From positions 1 through 36,154 of the forward strand of contig JAQWQL010000016.1 in NCBI GenBank assembly GCA_029244605.1: DNA of 36,154 nucleotides, in the 5' to 3' direction. The DNA comes from Acidimicrobiales bacterium. GTDB lineage: Bacteria > Actinomycetota > Acidimicrobiia > Acidimicrobiales > UBA8592. This document shows, in pieces, positions 5,412 to 13,470 of this stretch; positions within the stretch are counted from its first letter, which is position 1; each line of letters starts with the position of its first letter. Position numbers and translations under genes: made by a program. The notes under the pieces were generated by a model that saw nothing but the letters and a program-made list of their open reading frames with translations, was not told where the DNA came from and made no database searches.

Positions 5412-7007
5412 TTATTCGAGCCCTGCTTTTTCTGCCCGCCGAGTTTCTTCCTCAACCATAATCTCTGCATCTTCTGGAAGGAGCCACCCATTGGCGACAC
5501 TCTCATCGGCTGCTGCTGTTAACGCTTCGATGTAGGTAGCTAACGACGAGTACATGCCTTGCAGCGTCCCTAAATCAATGTCGAACGTTTGACCAAAGAG
5601 AAAACAGAACCCTTCCGATGAGCCCGGATCTCCAATGAGAATCCGAAGCGGCGCTTCCACCGGTGGTGTCCGTACACCACCGATTGCTATTCCCATTTCA
5701 TCACGGACAATGACGGGCTCTTCTCCCATTGATACTTCGATGCGTAGCGCCGCCGGTGGTATAACTCCATTTTGGACCCACGCTACGAAATGATGCAATG
5801 CTGCTTGTAGCGTTTCATGTTGGGGGCCATCATTAATCAACCCATCACAGCCCAAAGCTGCACCTATACTCGCCTGCCGTGGGAATCCACGAGGGTAGGT
5901 AATTGAATAGGTATCTGCGTGTGCAGCCCCAGCGACTTCCCATGTCCGAATATTACCTGCGTCATCCTGCCGGGCATTCACGTACTGAAGCACTGTTAAA
6001 TCAGTTTCAGTTTCATAAATTAACACCGGAACATTTACATCGGTGCGGATCAGTACGTTCTCCAGAGAATCATCAACCGATGGGTTTGGCGCTCCATCAC
6101 CTCGCCCATGGATCAGGAACCCATCGAAAATATCGACGAGCGGATGTACTGCGTTGACGTAGGCAGTAAGAAATCCCGCTGATTGTGATTGACCTGCAGC
6201 AACAACGCTTGTTGCCGGAAGTCCGTACTCGGGGGATGCAAGAATCGCCAAGCCTGCAACTGTTGCTTGCGAGAAAATATCGAACGAATACGCGTCACCC
6301 GGGTGAATAAGATCTCCATAACGGTCAGGGTCCCGTACCGGCAATCCGCGAGTGTCGATGAGCCCTTGAGGTATCCGCCCGGTATCTCTTCCCATCACTC
6401 CGACATATTGCGCGGAGACCCCGACATATGCGTGTCCAGACCTGCCGATTTCTTCCGACAGGTACGACCAGTCGATACTGTTGTCTACTCCAGCGGTGAC
6501 ATTAAACCACTCAACGACCACGACGCCACTGAATTGTTCCGCCGGAGGATGCCTGAGAATCATCCGTGTCTTGTATGCAGCTGCACTGTTTTCAGTCACC
6601 GTCCAAAAACCATCACTGGCTACTGGGCCCTCGGGAACGTATGAAACAGCTTCACCAGCGACGAGGTATTCTTCTTCACTGAACCCTTCAGGTAAGGCAG
6701 AGTCACCCAGTGGCTGGAGGATACCTTCGCCCAACCCATCAGCGGGAACCCATTCGTTTGGAAACCGGAACGCCACTTCGTATTTTTCGTCGTGGCCTGC
6801 CATGGGTTCTTCTTCATTCATTTCCTGCGGTTCACTTTCTTCCACTGCTGCGGGTTCTGGCTCAGGAGAAGCTTCTTCCTTTTCGGACTCAGTTGTAGGC
6901 ACACTATTTATATTGCTTTCTTCATTGTTCGTAGAACTGCACGCACTAAAAACTGTGATAATGCACAGTGCATACGCAGGCAGGAACGCTGCCCAATTTT
7001 TCCCCAT
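5412..7007 (-). CDS. Exported lipoprotein alpha/beta hydrolase (Abhydrolase_10-like)
   Basis: The protein has 531 residues. A lipoprotein signal peptide (MGKNWAAF...VFSAC) ends in a lipobox with Cys at about residue 25. A Glu/Pro-rich linker of about 60 residues follows, then a large catalytic domain of the 'alpha/beta hydrolase domain' family. The nucleophile elbow is 'GQSQSAGF' and a candidate catalytic His is in 'GAAHAD'; 'VVVEWFNVTAG' is typical of the family's front half. It should act outside the membrane on esters, but no substrate is known for close relatives. I start at ATG 7007 because the signal peptide begins there and TATCCT lies 6 nt upstream. The upstream TTG at 7058 would add 17 residues ahead of the signal. 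It diverges from the SnoaL gene at 7098. Confidence 0.85.
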   Translation of the reverse strand: MGKNWAAFLPAYALCIITVFSACSSTNNEESNINSVPTTESEKEEASPEPEPAAVEESEPQEMNEEEPMAGHDEKYEVAFRFPNEWVPADGLGEGILQPLGDSALPEGFSEEEYLVAGEAVSYVPEGPVASDGFWTVTENSAAAYKTRMILRHPPAEQFSGVVVVEWFNVTAGVDNSIDWSYLSEEIGRSGHAYVGVSAQYVGVMGRDTGRIPQGLIDTRGLPVRDPDRYGDLIHPGDAYSFDIFSQATVAGLAILASPEYGLPATSVVAAGQSQSAGFLTAYVNAVHPLVDIFDGFLIHGRGDGAPNPSVDDSLENVLIRTDVNVPVLIYETETDLTVLQYVNARQDDAGNIRTWEVAGAAHADTYSITYPRGFPRQASIGAALGCDGLINDGPQHETLQAALHHFVAWVQNGVIPPAALRIEVSMGEEPVIVRDEMGIAIGGVRTPPVEAPLRILIGDPGSSEGFCFLFGQTFDIDLGTLQGMYSSLATYIEALTAAADESVANGWLLPEDAEIMVEEETRRAEKAGLE

Positions 7008-7013
7008 GTCCTT

Positions 7014-7019
7014 AGGATA
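7014..7019 (-). promoter_or_regulatory. -10 element of a probable leaderless mRNA
   Basis: TATCCT on the minus strand lies 6 nt before the ATG at 7007. An AAGGA is present but too close to the ATG to serve as a normal ribosome site. The spacing matches the other leaderless candidates in this window. Confidence 0.4.
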
Positions 7020-7097
7020 ACCACAATTAAAATTTCCGTGTTTGCTTTTGAACTGCAATTATAGAAATACCACTTGAAGAAGACCTTTGGAGGAACG

Positions 7098-7598
7098 GTG
7101 CCCTACACCCCAGAACAGTTATCAGATCGCGAAGATATACGTGATGCAGCTATGCGTTATTGCCGCGGCGTTGACCGCCTCGACCCTGAATGCATGAAAT
7201 CAGCCTATTGGCCTGACGCAACAGACGACCATGGAAATTTCAGCGGAAATGCTCATGAATTCGTCGACTACTGTATGAAAGCGCACCTCCGGTGGAAATG
7301 GACCATGCATTCCATCTATAACCATCAAATCGAACTCGACGATGATGGCGTCCATGCACGCGGAGAAATTTACAACATCTCGCACCTATGTAGGAAAGAC
7401 ACTGGAGAGGTTGACACATGGTACGGGCGGTATCTGGATCGTTATGAGAAGCGTGATGGAGAATGGAAAATCCTAGAACGTGTATGCGTTCACCATGGCA
7501 CGCAAGTAATAGATGCTTCACCTATGCCGATGCAAACGAGTCGATACCGTGGCGGGTCATTTGACCGGCCGGCAAATGGTCGTCCAGTAGGTCCTTAA
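7098..7598 (+). CDS. SnoaL-like/NTF2-fold protein
   Basis: This 166-residue protein has the cone-shaped NTF2-like fold: 'LSDREDIRDAAMRYCRGVDRLDPECM' type first helices, 'YWPDATDDHG' and the C-terminal 'GRYLDRYEKRDGEWKILERVC' strands. SnoaL_4 members act as small isomerases, hydratases or ring-hydroxylating dioxygenase beta-like proteins. The start is GTG 7098, because GGAGG at 7089-7093 sits 4 bases before it; the upstream TTG at 7074 would put the ribosome site inside the gene. A related protein lies at 16169 (shared 'RG(V/I)DRLDE/P' motif). It precedes the enoyl-CoA hydratase by 49 bases. Confidence 0.85.
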   Translation: MPYTPEQLSDREDIRDAAMRYCRGVDRLDPECMKSAYWPDATDDHGNFSGNAHEFVDYCMKAHLRWKWTMHSIYNHQIELDDDGVHARGEIYNISHLCRKDTGEVDTWYGRYLDRYEKRDGEWKILERVCVHHGTQVIDASPMPMQTSRYRGGSFDRPANGRPVGP

Positions 7599-7647
7599 GT
7601 TCGCAGTCCACTAGGTGTATGGGCATTCTCTGTGACAACATGGTCCA

Positions 7648-8412
7648 ATGGTATTTGAAACACTCACAGTCGTCATAGAAGAGGACATTGGGAAATTAAC
7701 CCTCAACCAGCCAGATAAGTTAAATCCATTGGGAACGAACACGCTTCAGGAAATCATCGACGCGACAGCATGGTTCGATGAACAAAAAGTCCCTGTCGTG
7801 ATCATCAGCAGTCGAGGACGTGCGTTTTCTGCAGGGTTTGATCTGCGTGAATTCACTAATCCCAATCAAGGTGGGAAAAATGGTGCAGCACTTGGGAAAC
7901 AAATGGCTGACGCTATAGAGAACATGAACGCAGTAGCCATCGCAGCCGTGCATGGCCATTGCATCGGTGGGGGAGTTGTCCTCGTCGGTGCATGTGACCT
8001 ACGGATCGCGGCAACGAATACAAGTTTCTCTATTCCAGAAATCGACCTTGGCATTCCTCTGGCTTGGGGAGGGATCCCTCGCCTCGTTCGTGAGATCGGC
8101 CCCGCCATGACGAGAGAACTTGTTATGACCTGTAGGCCGTTCACTGCTGAGGAAGCGAAATCTATAGGGTTCATAAATCGGATCGTTGACATAGCTGAAC
8201 TGGAGCAAGAAGCACTCGACATGGCTGCATCCATCAGCCAGCGACCCCAATCAGTCATCCAAACAACGAAACGACAAGTGCAAAGCGCAGCCGAGGACCT
8301 CGCATCAACCCAAAACGAATGGATTGGCGAAATATTGATCGATGCTGCCGGCCAGAATAAAGAAGCGAGACTATCAGCGCAAAAATACCTTGAAGGAAGG
8401 AAGAGCAGCTAA
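7648..8412 (+). CDS. Enoyl-CoA hydratase/isomerase (crotonase family)
   Basis: At 254 residues it is normal crotonase length. The oxyanion-hole segments are 'GRAFSAGFDL' (about 57-65) and 'HGHCIGGGV' (about 102-110), followed by 'DLRIA' and 'PEIDLGIPLAWGG'. Of the two glutamates that hydrate enoyl-CoA in rat crotonase, the second is kept (E131, in 'PEIDLG') but the first position is Val (V111). A simple hydratase activity is therefore uncertain, and isomerase or other CoA-thioester chemistry is possible. No Shine-Dalgarno sequence precedes ATG 7648. It is followed 62 bases later by the transporter operon, so co-transcription is possible. Acts in the cytosol on acyl-CoA. Confidence 0.88.
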   Translation: MVFETLTVVIEEDIGKLTLNQPDKLNPLGTNTLQEIIDATAWFDEQKVPVVIISSRGRAFSAGFDLREFTNPNQGGKNGAALGKQMADAIENMNAVAIAAVHGHCIGGGVVLVGACDLRIAATNTSFSIPEIDLGIPLAWGGIPRLVREIGPAMTRELVMTCRPFTAEEAKSIGFINRIVDIAELEQEALDMAASISQRPQSVIQTTKRQVQSAAEDLASTQNEWIGEILIDAAGQNKEARLSAQKYLEGRKSS

Positions 8413-8474
8413 GAAAAGATTGGCGCACCCACACACATGTGAAGCGAAATGTCGTCAGAAGAGAAGGGGGGAGA

Positions 8475-10553
8475 ATGAAAAACGAACAAGCCATAAGCGC
8501 CCATACGACAGATACTTTTTCGTGGATGATTCCCCCAGCGATTCTCCTCATTATTCAACAAATTTTTTGGAGAACTCCGTATGGCGCTGTCCTACAGGGA
8601 ATAATTCTTGGTCTGCTCACAAGCCTCGTCGCTATCGGCATCGTCCTTATCTACCGCTCAAACCGGGTTCTAAACTTCGCTCAGGCAGAAGTCGGTCTTT
8701 TGCCAACTGTTCTTAGCGTAATGCTCATCGTGGAATCCGGATTCCCGTATCTCGCGGCTTTCGCTATAGGCCTTGTTGGGGCAGCCCTTCTCGGTGTCAG
8801 TTCGGAATTTCTCGTCGTTCGAAGATTCTCAAGAAGCCCTCGACTGGTCTTGACGGTCGCAACCCTAGGCCTAGCCCAGACACTAGTTTTTTGGGCGATC
8901 CTTATGCCAGACTGGTGGGGAAGTGGAGTGACCTCACAACGCATCGACTCACCACTAAATATCCAATTCGATTTTGACAAATTCCGCTTCAACGATAACC
9001 ACATCATCGTTATCGTCGTTGTCCCGCTTATCCTTCTTGCAGTAGGCGCAATACTCCACCGCACCCGCCTGGGTACCGGAATCAGAGCGGTAGCAGAAGA
9101 CTTCGACCGATCAGGCATGCTTGGTATACCCGTATACCGGTTACAAAGCTTCGTGTGGGGGCTTGCCGCCGTGCTGGCCTTCCTAGCTCTATTTCTACGC
9201 TCCAGCATCTTCGGTCTTCCAGTAGGCGGTCAACTCGGTGTTCTATTTTTTCTCCGTGCATTGACTGCTGCGGTAGTGGGAAAACTAACTGACCTAAAAA
9301 CAGTCTTATTGACATCCGTGGTCCTTGGGATTCTCCAACAAGGAATCATATGGAACACAGACAGCCCAATGCGCGGGAATGCTCTCATGGCAGCGGTATG
9401 CGCTGCGGTTATCCTTCTTGCTCTCGTCGTCCGACCTCAGATATATTCCCGATTCGCGAACCTCAGTGAAGCTATCTCCATGGGGGAAACACGGCCTATC
9501 CCTCCTGAGCTTAGAAACAGAATAGAGATTCAAACGACAAAGTTCTTTCTGGGGGTGATCAGTCTCGTTCTCCTTGCAGCTATCCCATACTGGTTCGGGA
9601 CAGTTAATACTCTCCGATTCTCTGCCTTATTCATCTTCACCATCCTCTTATTGTCGCTCGTAGTACTTACTGGATGGGCAGGACAGATATCCCTTGGCCA
9701 AATGGCGTTCTTCGCTGTTGGGTCAGTAACCGCCGGTAAAATGATCATCGAGTGGAATATGGATCTTATCCCAGCGATCCTCCTATCGGGAATTGTCGGT
9801 ATGGGCCTCGCACTCGTTGTTGGCCTGCCGGCGCTTCGGATTCGAGGACTGTATTTGGCGGTGACGACCTTAGCTTTCGAACTCGCAATGATCAGCTACT
9901 TCCTAAATCGAAGATTCTTTGACTGGGTCCCATCATCCTCAGATCGTGTATTGCGGTTACCCATCTTCGGCCAAATTGAGTATTCCTCAAGCAGAGGAGT
10001 GTACTTTGTTAGCGTCGTAGCTCTCATTATCGCATTTGCAGCGATCAGAGGCTTACGAAACAGCCGAACAGGTAGGGTCCTGCTCGCCCTACGCGACAAT
10101 GAACAAGGTGTATCCGCATACGGAGTAAGTGTTATGAGGGCAAAATTGATGGCATTTGGAATCGCTGGATTTCTTGCCGGTTGCAGCGGAGCTCTCTTTG
10201 TCGTCCATCAACAATCTTTCTCAGGTACTGGGCAAGGCTTATCCATCAGAATTTTCATCTCAGCGATAATAGGAGGAATAGGGTCAGCGTTGGGCGCTTT
10301 CCTCGGCTCGTTATTCCTTTGGGGAACCATATGGTGGCTCCGCGGCAGCTGGTTTTTTCTCGCAACAGGATTCGGAATTCTCGTCGTGTTATTGATCGCC
10401 CCCGGTGGTTTAAGTTCTTTCCTCTTCCGTTTCCGAGATTGGCTTCTAACGCTGTTCGCCAACAGGAAACAAATCAAAGTCCCGAGCCTAATCGCCGATG
10501 ACCAAATACCTGATGCATCCACACCAACAGTAGGGGCGGACAATGAAAGCTAG
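8475..10553 (+). CDS. Fused LivH-LivM permease of a branched-chain-amino-acid-type ABC transporter
   Basis: Both membrane subunits of a HAAT-family importer are in one chain of 692 residues. Residues about 15-320 are LivH-like (segments 'LVAIGIVLIYRSNRVLNFAQAE' and 'RAVAEDFDRSGMLGI'). After a polar linker ('ETRPIPPELRNRIEIQ'), about 350-650 are LivM-like ('LTGWAGQISLGQMAFFAVG', 'RIRGLYLAVTTLAFELAM', 'RVLLALRDNEQGVSAYGV'). Each half carries its own EAA-like coupling loop. The start is ATG 8475, with a GGGGGGAG ribosome site just upstream; an in-frame ATG at 8439 lacks one. The gene overlaps the next by 11 bases, so the two are translationally coupled. Such permeases import amino acids, amides, urea or aromatic/short organic acids; the cargo is unknown. 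Confidence 0.92.
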   Translation: MKNEQAISAHTTDTFSWMIPPAILLIIQQIFWRTPYGAVLQGIILGLLTSLVAIGIVLIYRSNRVLNFAQAEVGLLPTVLSVMLIVESGFPYLAAFAIGLVGAALLGVSSEFLVVRRFSRSPRLVLTVATLGLAQTLVFWAILMPDWWGSGVTSQRIDSPLNIQFDFDKFRFNDNHIIVIVVVPLILLAVGAILHRTRLGTGIRAVAEDFDRSGMLGIPVYRLQSFVWGLAAVLAFLALFLRSSIFGLPVGGQLGVLFFLRALTAAVVGKLTDLKTVLLTSVVLGILQQGIIWNTDSPMRGNALMAAVCAAVILLALVVRPQIYSRFANLSEAISMGETRPIPPELRNRIEIQTTKFFLGVISLVLLAAIPYWFGTVNTLRFSALFIFTILLLSLVVLTGWAGQISLGQMAFFAVGSVTAGKMIIEWNMDLIPAILLSGIVGMGLALVVGLPALRIRGLYLAVTTLAFELAMISYFLNRRFFDWVPSSSDRVLRLPIFGQIEYSSSRGVYFVSVVALIIAFAAIRGLRNSRTGRVLLALRDNEQGVSAYGVSVMRAKLMAFGIAGFLAGCSGALFVVHQQSFSGTGQGLSIRIFISAIIGGIGSALGAFLGSLFLWGTIWWLRGSWFFLATGFGILVVLLIAPGGLSSFLFRFRDWLLTLFANRKQIKVPSLIADDQIPDASTPTVGADNES

Positions 10554-13413
10554 ATTTGAACGTGTCGTTGGTTCAGGCCCGGTGTATCCGATGCTTATCT
10601 TATTCGGCCTTAACGCGGTCGATGAGCTAGACCGAACCGCTTTCGCAATACTCGCCCCAGAAATCCGAGATGAATTCGGACTAGGTTTTCAGGGGTTGTT
10701 GACTCTCGCTGGTGTTGTCATCGCTTTTGCTCTCGCCCTACAAGTCCCTATCGCAGGGTTAGCGGACAAGATGAATAGGGTACACCTCGCAATAATTGGC
10801 GCCTTAGTGTGGGCAATTTTTTCTTTCATGACTGGCCTAGCCACGTCGATAATCTTTCTCGGATTCATGCGCTCAGGTTCGGCTATAGGGAAAGGCGTTA
10901 TTGACCCGACACATAACTCGTTATTAGCTGACTGGTACGAACCTAGCCAGCGACCCGCCGCTTACTCCTTTCATCGAGCTGGAAACTCTGTAGGAATTAT
11001 CTTTGGAGCGCTCTTTGCCGGACTTTTAGGATATTACTTTAGCTGGCGAGTCCCATTCTTTATCTTTGCTATACCTACCGTTGTTCTGGCTTTCTTAGCC
11101 TTACGGTTGAAAGAACCAGTTCGTGGCCGATTCGAACGAGAAGCCGCAGGCGCCGATGAAGAAGCAGCAATGCTCGCCGAAGAACCACCATCGATGACCG
11201 AAGCTTGGCGTTTATGTTGGAAAGTAGAAACACTTCGCCGAATTTTTATGGCTATGCCCTTCCTAGCCATATCAATTGTAGGTTTCGGAGTTCTTGCTTC
11301 GCTATTTTACGAAGATGTTTTTGGCCTTGATGAACGCGCGCGCGGATTCATCGCAGCCGGTGTAGAACCAGCACAACTCCTCGGCCTGATGGTCGGCGCC
11401 GGCCTAGGGGTAAAGCTCGTGTCTCGCGACCCGTCACTCATTTTACGCCTTCTTGCAGTTGCAGCATTCGTAGGTTCGGTTTTCGTCGTCGGCTTCGCAT
11501 TGTCACCAACGGCATGGATGGCCGTAGGTTTCAGCGCCCTCATTTATTTCTCTTTCGCTATTCTTGGACCAGGCCTTATCGCTGCCCTCTCCCTAGCTAT
11601 TCCGCCTCGCGCCCGAGCAATGGGCTTCAGCATGGGGGCACTTTGGGCTCTCCCGGGGCTCTTCGCTCTCCCACTTGTAGGTTGGGTGGGCGACAAATGG
11701 GGAATCCGAGCAGGAATGCTAATCATGACTCCGATTCTTCTAGTCGGGATGTTCATCATTAGTTCTGCTGCATCAGGTATCACCAGAGATATCGAGCAAG
11801 TTCGGTCTTCCGCTAGAGCACGCAGTGAAGCTGCACTCGCACGCAAAAAAGGAGAAGCAATGCTTCTCCTCACGAGAGATGTGCAAGTCAGTTATGACAA
11901 AGTACAGGTTCTTTTCGGTATAGATATCGACATTGGGGAGGGAGAAATCGTCGCCCTCCTCGGTACTAACGGGGCTGGAAAATCAACACTTCTGAAAGCT
12001 ATCTCAGGAGTAACCGAAGCTGAACGAGGAGCTATTGTTCTTGACGGACGCGATATCACCCACGCTCCCCCTAATGAAATAGCTGCTTTAGGAATAGCGC
12101 AACTCCCAGGTGGACACGCAATCTTTCCAAGCCTCACCGTTAAGGAAAACATTGAGGCTTCTCAGTGGCTTTCAAATACAGAAAAGAAATCAGACCTAAG
12201 CGAAGTAGAAGAATCTTTGCAGCTCTTCCCAGAAATTATGGAACGGTGGAACGACCCCGCAGCGAACCTCTCGGGAGGGCAACAGCAAATGCTCGGGTTA
12301 GCAATGGCTCTCCATAGCTCACCAAAGGTATTGATGATAGATGAACTCTCCCTCGGGTTAGCTCCTGCTGTTGTAGAGAGGATCCTTCCAGTCGTGAAAC
12401 AAATAGCGGCAAACGGAACAGCCGTCATTATTGTCGAGCAATCAGTCAACCTTGCCTTAACGATCGCCGAACGTGCCTACTTCATGGAAAAAGGGACAAT
12501 CCGATTTAGCGGTTCAACAAAAGATCTCCTAGATCGACCAGACTTACTTCGTTCCGTCTTCCTCAGCAAAATAGAAGCGACACCTATTCGGACACCGGAG
12601 ATACCAGAATCAACCGGGGAGCTCGCCCTCCAAGCAGATGAACTCTCACGACGGTTCGGAGGTATACAGGCAGTAGCTTCGATTTCGTTCGCTGTCCAAG
12701 AGCGAGAGATTATCGGAATTATGGGGCCAAATGGAGCTGGGAAAACAACATTATTTGATCTCTTAAGCGGATTCGTCCCAGTTGACAGCGGAACAGTGCA
12801 CCTCGCTAATCGTGATATAACAGGTTCCAGCCCTTCGGAACGAGCCCGCTACGGCCTCGGCCGGTCCTTTCAAAATGCGAAGCTCTTCCCTTCGCTTACA
12901 GTTGCAGAAACTATCGCTGTCGCCCTTGAACGTTTCACGACAGCCCGCGACCCTGTCTCCGCGGCCCTCTACCTTCCTCGATCATACGAAAGTGAGAAAC
13001 GCGTCAACAGTCAGGTATCAGAACTTATTGAAGTGATGGGATTAAGTGCATACGAGAACAAATTCATTGGGGAACTCTCCACCGGAACCCGAAGAATGGT
13101 AGATCTCGCATGCGTTATCGCTCATCGTCCACTCGTTGTTCTCCTTGATGAACCTTCTAGCGGTATAGCACAAAAAGAAGCAGAAGCACTTATCCCTGTC
13201 CTCCGAAGAATCCGAGAAGAAATGGGATCTTCACTCGTGGTCATAGAACACGATATTGGCCTCCTCTCAGAGATATCAGACCGATTCATAGCTTTAGACC
13301 AAGGATCGGTGATAGCTCGGGGCGCGCCCGATGAAGTCCTCAATAACTCCCTCGTCATCTCTTCATACCTCGGGACCTCAAAGGCAACAATTCAGCGAAG
13401 TGGAGAGATCTAG
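10543..13413 (+). CDS. Three-domain fusion: MFS carrier + LivF-like ATPase + LivG-like ATPase
   Basis: One uninterrupted 956-residue frame. Residues about 10-410 are a 12-helix MFS carrier ('GLADKMNRVHLAIIGALVW', 'SLLADWYEPSQR', 'SWRVPFFIF'), closest in feel to spinster/sugar-phosphate-type carriers. Residues about 440-670 are a LivF-like ATPase: Walker A 474-482 (GTNGAGKST), signature LSGGQ 576-580, Walker B ending at E601. Residues about 695-945 are a LivG-like ATPase: Walker A 728-736 (GPNGAGKTT), divergent signature LSTGT 845-849, Walker B LLDE 867-870. The ATPases should energise the LivHM fusion upstream. The role of the MFS part is unknown. Inside the gene GGAG at 11851-11854 precedes an in-frame ATG at 11860 (residue 440), exactly where the first ATPase begins, so a shorter ATPase-only product is plausible. 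Confidence 0.92.
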   Translation: MKARFERVVGSGPVYPMLILFGLNAVDELDRTAFAILAPEIRDEFGLGFQGLLTLAGVVIAFALALQVPIAGLADKMNRVHLAIIGALVWAIFSFMTGLATSIIFLGFMRSGSAIGKGVIDPTHNSLLADWYEPSQRPAAYSFHRAGNSVGIIFGALFAGLLGYYFSWRVPFFIFAIPTVVLAFLALRLKEPVRGRFEREAAGADEEAAMLAEEPPSMTEAWRLCWKVETLRRIFMAMPFLAISIVGFGVLASLFYEDVFGLDERARGFIAAGVEPAQLLGLMVGAGLGVKLVSRDPSLILRLLAVAAFVGSVFVVGFALSPTAWMAVGFSALIYFSFAILGPGLIAALSLAIPPRARAMGFSMGALWALPGLFALPLVGWVGDKWGIRAGMLIMTPILLVGMFIISSAASGITRDIEQVRSSARARSEAALARKKGEAMLLLTRDVQVSYDKVQVLFGIDIDIGEGEIVALLGTNGAGKSTLLKAISGVTEAERGAIVLDGRDITHAPPNEIAALGIAQLPGGHAIFPSLTVKENIEASQWLSNTEKKSDLSEVEESLQLFPEIMERWNDPAANLSGGQQQMLGLAMALHSSPKVLMIDELSLGLAPAVVERILPVVKQIAANGTAVIIVEQSVNLALTIAERAYFMEKGTIRFSGSTKDLLDRPDLLRSVFLSKIEATPIRTPEIPESTGELALQADELSRRFGGIQAVASISFAVQEREIIGIMGPNGAGKTTLFDLLSGFVPVDSGTVHLANRDITGSSPSERARYGLGRSFQNAKLFPSLTVAETIAVALERFTTARDPVSAALYLPRSYESEKRVNSQVSELIEVMGLSAYENKFIGELSTGTRRMVDLACVIAHRPLVVLLDEPSSGIAQKEAEALIPVLRRIREEMGSSLVVIEHDIGLLSEISDRFIALDQGSVIARGAPDEVLNNSLVISSYLGTSKATIQRSGEI
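11851..11862 (+). promoter_or_regulatory. Internal ribosome site and ATG at the MFS/ATPase boundary
   Basis: AAAAAAGGAG followed after 5 bases (AAGCA) by ATG, in frame, at residue 440 of the fusion. It could let the two ATPase domains be made without the MFS carrier, giving the usual two-ATPase-per-permease stoichiometry. It might also be the fossil start codon of a once separate livF gene. Confidence 0.5.
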
Positions 13414-13470
13414 TTTGCTTGGAACAAAATTCGTACTAACGTCCACTGGAAGAGCTATCGGGGGGTAAGC

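Noticed and set aside
4529-5535. Two long plus-strand frames opposite the FAH and hydrolase genes
   Set aside because: They lie wholly antisense to well-conserved coding sequence, lack family motifs and ribosome sites, and are mirror frames.
9000-10553. Possible frameshift or missed gene boundary in the LivH-LivM fusion
   Set aside because: The frame is continuous, both halves are complete, and no internal ATG near the junction has a ribosome site.
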